Positions 53,977 to 62,903 are shown, numbered from the stretch's first letter. The stretch is DNA of 64,000 bases from VRUE01 sp963730315 (GCA_963730315.1 CAVSRD010000012.1:62001-126000), one strand, 5' to 3'. Notes: generated by a model not told the origin, from the sequence alone. Made by a program: numbers and translations.

Positions 53977-55656
53977 TTAGACGGCTGCGGCGGCGGCCGG
54001 GTCGGTGCCCGCCTCGGCGGCCGCCTCCGGCCAGGCCTCGGCCTCCCGCTTCGCGCGGCGCCGCGACCAGCCCAACTCCGCTCCGAGCGCCTCGGCGACC
54101 GGGCGGGCCGCGGCGGCGTCGCGCAGCTGCGGCGCCGCCAGCAACCCCAGCCGGGTGCGGCGCAGCAGCACGTCGCCGACGCTGCGCGCCTGCTCGAACC
54201 GCGCCGCGATCGCCGCCTCGGCGAGCAGGTCGGGACGGCCGGGGACGATCGGCGCCGCCAGCGCCGGGTTCTTCCAGGCCAGGTCGAGGACGGCGCGCGC
54301 CGCGTGGCCGTAGCGGAAGGCGAGCTGGGCGACCGACTCCTCTCCCACCCCCTCGGGCGCCTCGAGATCCTCGGGACGCGCCTCCATCCCGAGCGGGATC
54401 TCGGCCGTGTGGCACGGCGCCTCGCGACCCTCGCGCTCGACCAGCCGGTCGACCGCCTGCTTCGCCATCCGCCGCCAGGTCGTCAGCTTGCCGCCTGTGA
54501 GGGTCAGCATCCCCGACGAGGTCTCGTACAGCTCGGCTTTGCGCGAGATGTCCACCGACTTGCGCGGATCGCCGGTCGCGATCAGCGGCCGCACGCCGGC
54601 GTAGGCCCCAACCAGGTCCGAGGCTCCCAGCGAGCGCCCGAAGAAGGCGTTGACCGCCTCGAGCAAGTACTCGATGTCGGCCCGGCTCGGATGCGGGTGG
54701 TCGATGTCGCCGGCGTAGTCGTTGTCGGTGGTGCCGACCAGGGTGCGCCCGTACCAGGGCAGAGCGAAAATCGCCCGACCCTCGGCGGCGGGAACGATGC
54801 AGGCCGCGGAGCCGGTCGAGAGGTCGTCCCGATCGAGGAGGATGTGCGTGCCCCGGCTCGGCGCGATCCGCGGCACGTCCTCCTCCTCGAGGATCTCGGG
54901 CCGGATGCGGTCGGCCCAGACGCCGGTCGCGTTGACGACGTTGTCGGCCTCGACCTCGAAGCGCTCGCCCGACTCGCTATCCACGAACGCGACCCCGGCT
55001 GCGCGGCCGCCGGGCGAGAGCACCTCGGTCACCTCGGCGCCGTTCAGCATCGTCGCCCCGAAGCGCTCCGCCTCGCCGAGCACGGTGAGGACGAGGCGCA
55101 CGTCATCGGTCTGGCAGTCGTAGAAGAGGTAGGCGTCCCGTGGATCGCGTTGCTCCAGCGTGGGGACCAGCTCCAGCACCTCGTCGCGGTCGATCGTGCG
55201 GTGGCGGTCGGGCGACCAGTACAGCTCCTCGTCCTCCTCCTTGGCAGCACGGATGTCGCGGCGGCTGCGGCCGACCCGTGTGGTCGCCATCACGTCGTAC
55301 ATGTTGAGGCCGATCCCGATCTTGCGGTCGCGCCGCTCCTCGGCGAAGGAGGGAACGAGAAACGGCGTCGGGTAGACGAGGTGCGGGGCGAGCTGGACCA
55401 TCAGCTGGCGCTCAACCAGCGCCTCGCGTACCAAGCCGAGGTCGAGGTTCTGCAGGTAGCGGAGGCCGCCGTGGACCATCTTCGAGGAGCGGCTGGAGGT
55501 GCCCGACGCGTAGTCGCCGCGCTCCAGCAGGGCGACCGAGTAGCCGCGCGAAGCGGCGTCGAGGGCAACCCCGGCGCCGGTGATCCCGCCGCCGATCACC
55601 ACCACCTCGAAGCGGCGCCCGGCGATCGCCTCGAGGGCTGCGGCGCGCGGGAGCAT
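53977..55656 (-). CDS. glpD: Glycerol-3-phosphate dehydrogenase (FAD)
   Basis: A 559-residue flavoprotein that oxidises glycerol-3-phosphate to dihydroxyacetone phosphate at the membrane. FAD binding is shown by FEVVVIGGGITGAGVALDAA. The family blocks SSRSSKMVHGGLRYLQNLD, YYDCQTDD-like FYDCQTDDVRL and GGKLTTWRRMAKQAVD follow, along with the C-terminal cap domain. It begins 5 bp after the S component gene of the B12 operon. That suggests cotranscription, although no functional link to cobalamin is obvious. Confidence 0.94.
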   Translation of the reverse strand: MLPRAAALEAIAGRRFEVVVIGGGITGAGVALDAASRGYSVALLERGDYASGTSSRSSKMVHGGLRYLQNLDLGLVREALVERQLMVQLAPHLVYPTPFLVPSFAEERRDRKIGIGLNMYDVMATTRVGRSRRDIRAAKEEDEELYWSPDRHRTIDRDEVLELVPTLEQRDPRDAYLFYDCQTDDVRLVLTVLGEAERFGATMLNGAEVTEVLSPGGRAAGVAFVDSESGERFEVEADNVVNATGVWADRIRPEILEEEDVPRIAPSRGTHILLDRDDLSTGSAACIVPAAEGRAIFALPWYGRTLVGTTDNDYAGDIDHPHPSRADIEYLLEAVNAFFGRSLGASDLVGAYAGVRPLIATGDPRKSVDISRKAELYETSSGMLTLTGGKLTTWRRMAKQAVDRLVEREGREAPCHTAEIPLGMEARPEDLEAPEGVGEESVAQLAFRYGHAARAVLDLAWKNPALAAPIVPGRPDLLAEAAIAARFEQARSVGDVLLRRTRLGLLAAPQLRDAAAARPVAEALGAELGWSRRRAKREAEAWPEAAAEAGTDPAAAAAV

Positions 55657-55661
55657 CGCCG

Positions 55662-57554
55662 CTACCAGCCGAAGCGGCGGCCGAGGAAGAGGACGCCGCC
55701 GAGCGCCAGGCCGCCGCTGCCGAGGCCGATGCCGAGCGGCGCCCAGGGCTTCGGGCCCGGGTTCTCACTCGCTTCGAACGGCGGCGCGGCCGGCGGCGCG
55801 GCAGCGGTCGGTCCCCCGCTTTCCGGCGAGACGCCGGCGGGCGGCGGCACGCCGGGTGCGGCCTTGGTCGCCGGCGGCTGTTGGCCTGAGGAGCCGCCGC
55901 TGCCGGCCGGCGGCACCGGGGTGACCGGGCCGCTGTCGCCGGGCGAGCTCGGCACCCCGGGGAAGCTGGGCGGCGGCACGGTGGGAGCCGAACCCGACCC
56001 GGCGTCGGGCGCGGCGCCCTGCGGCGCCGGCGTCGACGTCGACTTTGCCTGGCGCGGGGGCGGCGCGACCGGGAAGGCCTGGCCGGAGACCGCGGCCAGC
56101 GCCTGGCCGGTCACCCAGACGGGGCTCTGGTCGCTCGACTCCGAGTATCGGTAGTGGCCGTCGGACTGCTGCAGGGACGCCAGGTATTCGAGAGCGGTCT
56201 TGCCGCCCTTCTGGACGGCGGCGGGGTCGGTCCCCACAGCGATCATCCCCTGCACCGCCCATGCGGTCGATTGCGAGTTGACGCCGCCGGTGCCACCGAG
56301 CGGAAAGCCGCCGTTGGGGCGCTGCGCCTTGCGCAGGTAGCCGAGCCCGCTGCGCGCCGCGTTGCTGCCGGGGATCGCCTCGATGGCGGCGCCGGTGCCG
56401 TCCGCCGTGCTGGGCGAGCCGGGCGTGTCGCCCCAGCCCCCGTCGGCGTTCTGGGCCTTCGCCAGCCAGGAGATCGAGCTGTCGATGCCGCCGGTCGCGC
56501 GGGCCGCGCGCAGCGCCATGATCGCGAAGGCGGTCGAGCCCGGCCAGCCTTCGAAGGAGCCGTTGGACCGACGGCGCTTGGCGAGCGCTGCAACCAGGTC
56601 GCGGCCGGCGAAGTCGCGCGGGTTCACCCCTGCCCCCTTCAGGGCGAGGATCGTGCGGGCGAAGTCGCCGGCGCTGCTCAACGCACCGAGCTGGGAGCGC
56701 AGGTAGGCGACCGGGGTGCGGCCGCCGCGGGAGACGTCGAGCGGATTGCGGCCGGCGGCCTCGAGGCCGAGCATCGCCCAGGCAGTGATGTCGGGCTTCG
56801 AGCCGTCTTCGGGCGAGGCCCCCCAGCCCCCGTCGTCGTTCTGGACGGAGGCCAGCCAGGCGGTTGCCCGGTTCGTCGCGGTGCTGGCCTGCGCCCTGAC
56901 GGGCAGGGCGGTGGCGAACGCCACAGACAGCAGGAGCAGCGAGGCGACCGCGGGGGCGCGCCACTCGAAGCGCTCGCGGAAGCGGACCAGCATCCGCACC
57001 ATCGCCGGCCCGGCGAGCAGGGCGAAGGTCGCGTTGCCGGCCGCGTGGGCCGCGTCGAAGGGCGCGGCGCTGGACTCCAGCGCCAGGAATCGCTGCAGCG
57101 AGAGGTCCCCTCCGTACGTGGCCATCAGGGAGAAGTTCAGCAGAGCGCCGTAACCGACGCCGGCCAGAGCGCAGACGGCGGCCAGCGTGAGGCGGTTCGG
57201 GCGGGGGCGGGCGCGCGCCAGCACGGCTCCGAGGATCCCGCACAGCCCCCACCCGGCCATCTGCCACGGCGTCCACGGACCCTGGCCGAGCCAGAAGTTG
57301 GCGACCAGCCCGGCCAGCGCGCCGACCGCGAAGCCCGGCGCCGGACCGAGCGCGAAGCCGGCGAAGACGACGATGTCGGTGGTGGCGACTACGTTGGGCA
57401 GCGCCACGAAGGCGACCCGGCCGGCGACGGCGAGCGCCGCGAGGGCGGCGACCAGGGCGACGACCTGCGAGGTCGGGCGCGAGCGCTCGTACCAGGCGAA
57501 GCCGCCGACCAGGACCGCGCCGAGGATCAGGAAGCTGGCCAGCTCCCAGGACAT
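55662..57554 (-). CDS. ECF transporter S component fused to an extracytoplasmic alpha/alpha-toroid domain
   Basis: A 630-residue fusion. Residues 1-205 form about six membrane helices typical of an ECF S component (IVVFAGFALGPAPGFAVGAL, GWGLCGILGAVLARA). After a further hydrophobic segment near 210-228, residues 230-495 carry repeated prenyltransferase/terpene-cyclase-type motifs: QNDDGGWGASPEDGS, QNADGGWGDTPGSPS, RPNGGFPLGG and LQQSDGHYRYSES. A Pro/Gly-rich stalk and a C-terminal membrane helix follow. The toroid matches the fold class of the alpha domain of intrinsic factor and transcobalamin. With the B12 riboswitch and two DUF4430 proteins in the same operon, I infer corrinoid capture and uptake. 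TGATG couples it to the ATPase. Confidence 0.8.
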   Translation of the reverse strand: MSWELASFLILGAVLVGGFAWYERSRPTSQVVALVAALAALAVAGRVAFVALPNVVATTDIVVFAGFALGPAPGFAVGALAGLVANFWLGQGPWTPWQMAGWGLCGILGAVLARARPRPNRLTLAAVCALAGVGYGALLNFSLMATYGGDLSLQRFLALESSAAPFDAAHAAGNATFALLAGPAMVRMLVRFRERFEWRAPAVASLLLLSVAFATALPVRAQASTATNRATAWLASVQNDDGGWGASPEDGSKPDITAWAMLGLEAAGRNPLDVSRGGRTPVAYLRSQLGALSSAGDFARTILALKGAGVNPRDFAGRDLVAALAKRRRSNGSFEGWPGSTAFAIMALRAARATGGIDSSISWLAKAQNADGGWGDTPGSPSTADGTGAAIEAIPGSNAARSGLGYLRKAQRPNGGFPLGGTGGVNSQSTAWAVQGMIAVGTDPAAVQKGGKTALEYLASLQQSDGHYRYSESSDQSPVWVTGQALAAVSGQAFPVAPPPRQAKSTSTPAPQGAAPDAGSGSAPTVPPPSFPGVPSSPGDSGPVTPVPPAGSGGSSGQQPPATKAAPGVPPPAGVSPESGGPTAAAPPAAPPFEASENPGPKPWAPLGIGLGSGGLALGGVLFLGRRFGW

Positions 57555-59253
57555 CAAGCCCACCCTTCGCCGAGGGCCTCGGCACCGGCCTCGGGGGTGA
57601 TCGCCCCCGGCCGGTCGAGGATCCTCGCCACCTCGGTGGCGAAGTACCAGCCGCCGGAGAGGATCTCGGCGGCGGCGCCGTCGGCGATCGCGACGCCCTC
57701 GCCGAGCAAGACCACCCGCTCGGCGAACCCGGCCGCGAACTCGACATCGTGGGTGGCGACGACCACTCCGGCGCCGCGCGCCGCGAGGCCCTCGATCAGC
57801 TCGTCCAGCTCCTGCTTGCGCGCCCGGTCCATGCCGCGGGTCGGCTCGTCGAGCGCCACGAGCCCCGGCAGCTGCTCGCCTTCCATGCGGCCGGCCAGGG
57901 CGATCGCCAGGGCCAGTCGCTGGCGCTCGCCTCCCGAGAGGTCGCGCGGATCGGCCTCGCGCGCGCCCTCGAGGCCGACCGTGCGCAGCGCCGCCAGGCC
58001 GGCGGAGCCGGGCAGCTCGTCGCCGACCCGCTCGCGGACCAAGAAGTCCCCGGGCTCTGGGTCAGCAGGGCGATCCCCCCCGGAAGCTCGATCTTTCCCC
58101 GGACGGGCGTCTCCAGACCCGCGATCGTGCGCAGCAGCGTGCTCTTCCCCGCCCCGTTGCGCCCCATCAGGGCCACGCGCTCGCCGCGCTCGACCGTCAG
58201 GTCGATTCCCCGCAGGACGTCGCGCGGGGTGTCGGCAGCGGTCAGCTCGACCCACAGGTCGCGGACCCCGACCACGGTGGTTGAGGGGAGGCGAACCCCC
58301 CCGAACGGCTTGCACTCTTTCCGCGGCGGCGCCCGCGGGCGCCCACCGCCTGCGTTCGGAAAAGGTTGAGATAGGAGGGGGTCCGCCTCCCCTCCTCGAC
58401 AGCTGCGCTGGATGCGAGGATCGTCCGGGCGTCGCGGACCCCGGTGGGCAGCGGCTCGATGCCGCAGAGGCTGAAGAGTCGAGCTGCGGGAGTTTCCAGA
58501 GCTGCGTCGGCTTGCTGGGCCCAGGTGAGGAAGTCGCGCGGGGCGCCGTCGAAGGCGACGGCGCCGGCGTCCATGGCTATGACGCGGTCGGCCGCCGGCA
58601 GGCAGCGCTCCAGGCGGTGCTCGGCGAGCAGGACGGCTACGCCCCACTCCTCGTTGAGTCGGCGCAGCAGCCAGATCAGCTCGTCGCCGGCGACCGGGTC
58701 GAGCTGCGAGGTGGGCTCGTCGAGGAGGACGATCCTCGGACGGGTCACCAGGGCCGCGGCGAGAGCGACGCGCTGCAACTCGCCGCCCGAAAGGGTGTCC
58801 ACGGTGCGCTCCAGCAGGTGCGGGATCGCGAGCGCCAGGGCCACCTCCTCCACCGCCCGGGCGCGGGAGGCTGGGACGCGTCCCGCGCATCTCCAGCGGC
58901 AGCTCGATCTCCGCCGCGACCGTGGTCGAGACGACCTGGGTCTCGGGGTCCTGGGCGACGTAGCCGACCGTTGCCGCCAGCTCGCCGGGACCGGCCCTGA
59001 TCGCGTCGCTGCCGGCTACGGCGACCGCTCCTTCGATCTCGCCGCCGTGGAAGTGCGGGACGAGGCCGCAGGCGGCCCGCAGCAGGGTCGTCTTGCCGCT
59101 GGCGGAACGGCCGGCGAGCAGCGCGAACTCGCCCGGGGCGACGATCAGGGAGACGTCGGCGAGGGCGGGACCGGCGGCGTGCGGGTAGGCGTAGGTGAGG
59201 CGCTCGATCGCCAGGGCCGGGGCTGCGCGTGGCGGCGTTGCGAGGTCAGGCAC
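57554..59253 (-). CDS. Tandem ECF transporter ATPase (EcfA-EcfA), three frameshifts
   Basis: This region encodes two ABC ATPase domains. The first has Walker A AGRSASGKTTLLRAA, the ECF-type Q-loop VGYVAQDPETQVVS, signature DTLSGGELQRVALAAA and Walker B IVLLDEPTSQLDP. The second has MGRNGAGKSTLLRTI, LSGGERQRLALAIAL and LVALDEPTRGMD. Frame changes lie at about 58882-58884, in a seven-C run at 58296-58302, and at a four-C run at 58048-58051. Correcting each by one base gives a single polypeptide near 566 residues, as in YkoD-type tandem ATPases. The GTG start at 59253 overlaps ecfT. The breaks are probably sequence errors. An alternative is two separate genes meeting near 58300. Confidence 0.82.
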
Positions 59254-60151
59254 GTCGCCTCCACGGGGCGAGGCCGGCCAGGACGAGCAGCAGCGAGAGG
59301 GCCAGGGTCGACGCTGAGAGGCTGAGCTGAATCGTCGGGTAGGTGCCGAATCCGTCGGCGCCGAGCAGCTTGGCGGCGACCGCCGCCAGCAGGACGGCGG
59401 CGCCGGTCGCGTAGAAGCGCCGGTCGAAGCGTGACTGACCATTGAACGGTTTGCCCAGCCGTAGAGGGGTAAACCGTTCACCGGGTCGGCGGCGCGCGCG
59501 ATCGAGGCCGTAGCCGCGCAGCTCCAGCGTCGCCGCCACGTCCACGGCGCGGTCGAGTGAGCCGGTGAGCAGGCGGCGGGCGAGGGCGGCCCGGCCGACC
59601 GGGGCGGCGGCCGGCCCTCGAAGCCCGCCGGCGTCGCGCAGGCGGGAGGCGTCGGCAGCGGCGACCGGGACGAGGCGGGAGATCAGCGCCGCGGTCAGGG
59701 CGGAGCGGCCGGCGAGGGGGCGCAGGGCCCGAAGCACGCGGTCGGGGTCGACGCAGGCCGAGTAGACGGCGAAGGCGATCATCGCCACGGTCGCCCGCAG
59801 GCCGATCACCGCGCCCGATGCGAGCGCCTCGGCGGTGACGTCGACCCGCCCCAGCAACGGCAGCTCGCCGAGCCGCAGCAGCACCGTCTCGCCCCGATCG
59901 ACCACGAGGGCGTTGACGACGACGATCAGCGCCGTCAGGGCGAGACCCATGCGCAGCGCCACTCGCACCGCGTCGCGGGCGCCGGCAACCGCTCCGGCGA
60001 GGTAGGCACCGGCGCCGGCGGCCGCCAGCACCGGCGGGCTCGAGTAGAGGAAGGCTACGACGACCAGCGAGCCGACGTAGAGGACCGCGGCGGCGGGCGA
60101 GGCCGCCTGCAGGGGACCCGGCCTCGGGGTGTAGGCGAACGGCGACCTCAT
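59246..60151 (-). CDS. ECF transporter transmembrane component EcfT
   Basis: A 301-residue T component that couples the ATPases to the S component. About six membrane helices are visible, and the coupling-helix signature appears as ATLELRGYGLDRARR, corresponding to the A-R-G boxes of CbiQ/EcfT. ATG 60151 overlaps the upstream lipoprotein stop (ATGA), and its own 3' end overlaps the ATPase start by 8 bp. A 10-bp perfect inverted repeat lies within its coding sequence. Confidence 0.86.
   Translation of the reverse strand: MRSPFAYTPRPGPLQAASPAAAVLYVGSLVVVAFLYSSPPVLAAAGAGAYLAGAVAGARDAVRVALRMGLALTALIVVVNALVVDRGETVLLRLGELPLLGRVDVTAEALASGAVIGLRATVAMIAFAVYSACVDPDRVLRALRPLAGRSALTAALISRLVPVAAADASRLRDAGGLRGPAAAPVGRAALARRLLTGSLDRAVDVAATLELRGYGLDRARRRPGERFTPLRLGKPFNGQSRFDRRFYATGAAVLLAAVAAKLLGADGFGTYPTIQLSLSASTLALSLLLVLAGLAPWRRRA
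59443..59480. repeat. 10-bp perfect inverted repeat inside ecfT
   Basis: TGAACGGTTT (59443-59452) and AAACCGTTCA (59471-59480) are exact reverse complements separated by 18 bases. The arms are AT-rich against the local background and encode part of a polar loop (FTPLRLGKPFNG). It could be an intragenic hairpin or a protein-binding site. Confidence 0.6.
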
Positions 60152-61079
60152 CGGCTCCCCGCTCCGATCGGGAGCGGCGTCTCTCGTCCGGCCTCGACCG
60201 CCACCGCGTAATGGTCGCGCAGGTGGGCTGCGTCGAGCAGCCCCGCCGCGGCGGGGACGCCGCGCCTGGTCGCGCCGGTGACCAGCCAGACGGGCGGCGC
60301 TTCGTAGCGGCGCGTCGCCGCGACGAGGCCGGCGCCGCGTCCGAACGCGCGCCCTCCTCCCCGCCTTCGTCGAGCCCCTCGAGCCGGTAGCCGCCGGCGC
60401 CGGCCTGGAAGTCGGCGAACACGCCGCTCACCTGCGGGCCGTGCTCCAGCTGTGCCGCGGCCGGGTCGTCGCGCAGCCTCGCCCAGGGACCGACCAACAC
60501 GCGGATCGCCCCCTCCGGCGAGGCGCCGGACGCCGGCCGGACTCCCGCCGCCCTGAGCCTGCGCTGGACTGCGCCGCAAGCCGCCCCTCCTCCGTCGCAC
60601 TCGACCGCCACCGGTCGCCGTTCGCCTTCGTAGCCGTCGCGGAGCGGCTGCGGCCAGGAGCCGACCACCGCCGGCACCCGCGACGCCGCCGACCAGTCGC
60701 GGTAGTCCCACCAGACCGCATCGCCTCCGCGCAGCGGGTAGTCGGCGGCGCCGACCGACGACTCGACTCCGTTGACGTAGAAGAACCAGTCGAAGCGGTG
60801 GCCGTCGCGGACCGCTCCGGATACGCCGTCGATCGACTGCACGAAGCCCCCGCCGTAGCGGGTCGAGACCTCGGCGCTGCGGTCGAGCGAGCGCATCGCC
60901 GTGTCCGACTCGCTCGCCGCTTCCCTCTGCGGACCGAGCAGACGGCGGGCCCCGTAGTCCCGAGTGACGGTCAGCGAGACCTCGCCGACCCCCGCGCCCC
61001 GGCCGAGGCCGCAGCCGGCGGTCGCGAGCGCCGCTGCGAGGAGCAGGGCGCTCGTGACCGCCGTGCGGCTGCGGCTCAT
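60148..61079 (-). CDS. DUF4430-domain lipoprotein (transcobalamin beta-domain-like), one frameshift
   Basis: From ATG 61079 the product has a lipoprotein signal peptide ending LATAGC (lipid-modified Cys). The DUF4430 pattern follows: FDWFFYVNGVESSVGAADY and LRGGDAVWWDYRDW. A further region includes EGAIRVLVGPWARLRDDPAA and may be a second small domain. The frame changes at about 60345-60352 and resumes as GRGAGLVAATRRYEAPPVW, ending at 60148 with an ATGA overlap to ecfT. DUF4430 corresponds to the C-terminal domain of animal cobalamin carriers. I infer that it is an extracytoplasmic corrinoid-binding lipoprotein. Confidence 0.78.
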
Positions 61080-61083
61080 CGCG

Positions 61084-61833
61084 TCAGCCCTGCGGACACT
61101 TCCCGCCGACGCAGACGGCCGCCCGGTTGGACGGAATCTCGCCGTCCTCACGGGCGATCAGCCGCCGCGGCTTGCCGAGCACGACGGTCGCCCGGCCGTC
61201 GGCGCCGGTCACGGCCCTGGCCCCGCTCACCTTCACCCCGGCGGCCGGCTCCCGCTTCCCCTTTTCGTCGTAGGAGAAGACGCGCACCGCGAACCGCTTG
61301 CCCCGCTCGACCCGCCGCGGCGCCTTCAACCACAGCTCGTCCGGGTAGGGGTAGGACGAGGCCAGGTACCAGAGCACCGCGTCACCGGCGTGCAACTTGG
61401 CAGCGTCGCCGCCGACCTTCGAGCCCTTGTGGTTCACCTTCAGGTACCAGGAGGCCTTCTTGCCGTGGACGACCTTGCCTCCGATCCCGCACAGCCCCAG
61501 GCCGAAGGAGAAGTGGTCGGTGATCAGTAGCGGCCGCAGCGACGGAGCCGACCGCGCCGCCTGGCCGAGCAGGCCGAGCGCCGTCGCCCCGCCGATCGTC
61601 GCCGGCTTGCCGCTGCCGCCGGTCCCCGCACCGAAGCAGGTCGCGGCGGGGCTGGTCGGCACGGTCGTCGTGCCGGTGCGCAGCGTCTCTTCGGCCAGCA
61701 CCGCGCCGCCGGTGTCGACCACCCGCAGGCTGGCCCGCACACCCTTCGCGCTCGCCGGCTGCGCTGCGCAGAGCACTGCGAGGAGAGCCAGCGCGCACGC
61801 GGCCGCCGGCCGGATTGGAAGGAGTCTTGGCAT
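61084..61833 (-). CDS. Secreted DUF4430-like protein, first gene of the B12 operon
   Basis: A 249-residue exported protein. ATG 61833 follows GAGGAAAGG; ATG 61863 is an upstream alternative that would sit directly after the riboswitch. A signal peptide (ACALALLAVLCAAQPASA) precedes a mature part with GKKASWYLKVNHKGSKVG and LHAGDAVLWYLASSYPYPDE. These match the DUF4430 pattern of a Tyr-rich strand, the xVNxxG turn and GDxVxW. A C-terminal Ig-like portion (VKVSGARAVTGADGRATVV) follows. It lies 4 bp before the lipoprotein gene. A cobalamin-binding role is inferred. Confidence 0.78.
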   Translation of the reverse strand: MPRLLPIRPAAACALALLAVLCAAQPASAKGVRASLRVVDTGGAVLAEETLRTGTTTVPTSPAATCFGAGTGGSGKPATIGGATALGLLGQAARSAPSLRPLLITDHFSFGLGLCGIGGKVVHGKKASWYLKVNHKGSKVGGDAAKLHAGDAVLWYLASSYPYPDELWLKAPRRVERGKRFAVRVFSYDEKGKREPAAGVKVSGARAVTGADGRATVVLGKPRRLIAREDGEIPSNRAAVCVGGKCPQG

Positions 61834-61869
61834 CTCGGCCACCCTTTCCTCGAGGGTTGTCATGGCTGG

Positions 61870-62045
61870 CCGGGGGCAGGTCTCCTGGCTTCCGGGATAG
61901 TCGGCCGCGCCTTCCCGGGGGCTCCGTGTCGCCCCCAGTGGCTGACGCGCTCGGCGCGCCTGCGGCCTTCTTGGCCCGGTCACAGTGGCGGGACCGCGCC
62001 GGTCTTGCACCGGACTTCCCTTCACCACCGACCGTATTAGCGCGG
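61870..62045 (-). promoter_or_regulatory. Cobalamin (B12) riboswitch
   Basis: Read on the minus strand, the element shows the conserved core in order: GGTGGTGAAGGGAAGTCCGG (P3 region), the kissing-loop/P5 segment CCCGCCACTGTGA, a second GCCACTG-type segment written GTCAGCCACTGG, GGGAAGGCGCGG, and the B12 box AAGCCAGGAGACCTGCC at 61891-61875. It ends a few bases before the first gene of the DUF4430-ECF operon. The B12 box lies about 12 nt before ATG 61863, so ligand binding probably represses translation, though premature termination is possible. This is the strongest evidence for a cobalamin role for the operon. Confidence 0.96.
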
Positions 62046-62150
62046 GCGAGTCTATCTGTTTGAACTTTCGTCCAGCTGACTTGGGCTCGGCCAAGCTTCC
62101 GCCGTAGGCTCGCGGCGCATAAAGAACCAAGTCGTTTATGGGAGGAACGC

Positions 62151-62879
62151 ATGAGACACGGGAGCTGGCAGGGCTGGGCATCCTTGGTCGTGGCGGCGAT
62201 CGCGCTGTTCGTGGCGCTCGGGGGCAGCGTCTACGCCGCAAAGAAGAGGCACAAGATCGGCGGCAGGGCGATCAGGGTCAAGTCGCTGCCGGGCAACCGG
62301 CTGAAGCCGCACTCGGTGCCGGGCAACCGGCTGAAGCGGCACTCGATCCCGGCCAGCGGGCTGCAGCCCGGGGTGCTCGCCGCCGCGGCCCAGCCGTCCG
62401 CCCCGCTGACCGGTGCGGAGATCAACGAGCTGACCCTGGGCCAGGTGCCACGGGCGACCCACGCCGACACGGCCGACTTCGCGCAGAGCGCCGGCGACGC
62501 GCAGACGGCGCTGAACGCGGTCAACGCGATCGACGCGCAGAGGGTCAACGGCCACAGCGCCGGCTGCAAGCCCGACACCCGCCTCTTCGCCGGCGCCTGC
62601 TGGCAGAGCTCGTCGAGCTTCTCGGCGCTGACCGCGCCGCAGGCGGCGATCGAATGCGCCAAGCAGGGCGGCACGCTGCCCGAGGCGCTGCAGCTCGCCG
62701 CCTTCGCCCAGCAGCCGGGCGTCAACCTCGACGAAGGCGACGAGTGGTCTGGGGACATCCCAGTGGTATCTGGGTCTAACGCCTATGCAGTCGTCATCGT
62801 GGAACCCAGTGGGGCCATCTTCCGCGACCCTTCGACCGAAACCCACCACTACCGTTGCGTGATCCCGCTCCTCGCCTGA
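62151..62879 (+). CDS. Exported surface-type protein with repeated RLKxHS motifs
   Basis: A 242-residue protein preceded by GGGAGGAACGC. The N-terminus (VVAAIALFVALGGSVYAAKK) is a signal/anchor found on many Thermoleophilia exported proteins. It is followed by short repeats SLPGNRLKPHSVPGNRLKRH and an Ala-rich helical middle (ADTADFAQSAGDAQTALNAV). The C-terminal region has three Cys (AGCKP, GACWQ, IECAKQ) and YRCVIPLLA at the end. The function is unknown. The promoter would lie in the 105-bp gap shared with the riboswitch transcript. Confidence 0.78.
   Translation: MRHGSWQGWASLVVAAIALFVALGGSVYAAKKRHKIGGRAIRVKSLPGNRLKPHSVPGNRLKRHSIPASGLQPGVLAAAAQPSAPLTGAEINELTLGQVPRATHADTADFAQSAGDAQTALNAVNAIDAQRVNGHSAGCKPDTRLFAGACWQSSSSFSALTAPQAAIECAKQGGTLPEALQLAAFAQQPGVNLDEGDEWSGDIPVVSGSNAYAVVIVEPSGAIFRDPSTETHHYRCVIPLLA
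62287..62346 (+). repeat. Two 30-bp tandem repeats in the surface protein gene
   Basis: Two consecutive 30-bp units, each beginning TGCCGGGCAACCGGCTGAAG and differing at only a few bases, encode PGNRLKPHSV and PGNRLKRHSI. A third, more diverged unit follows. They probably arose by slippage and encode the repeating spacer after the signal anchor. Confidence 0.75.
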
Positions 62880-62903
62880 CCGCGGAAGCGCCGCCCTGCA
62901 ACA

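Noticed and set aside
56154..59000. A 948-codon plus-strand open frame opposite the ECF genes
   Set aside because: It is low-complexity Arg/Gly/Ala sequence antisense to conserved transporter genes, a typical high-GC artefact.
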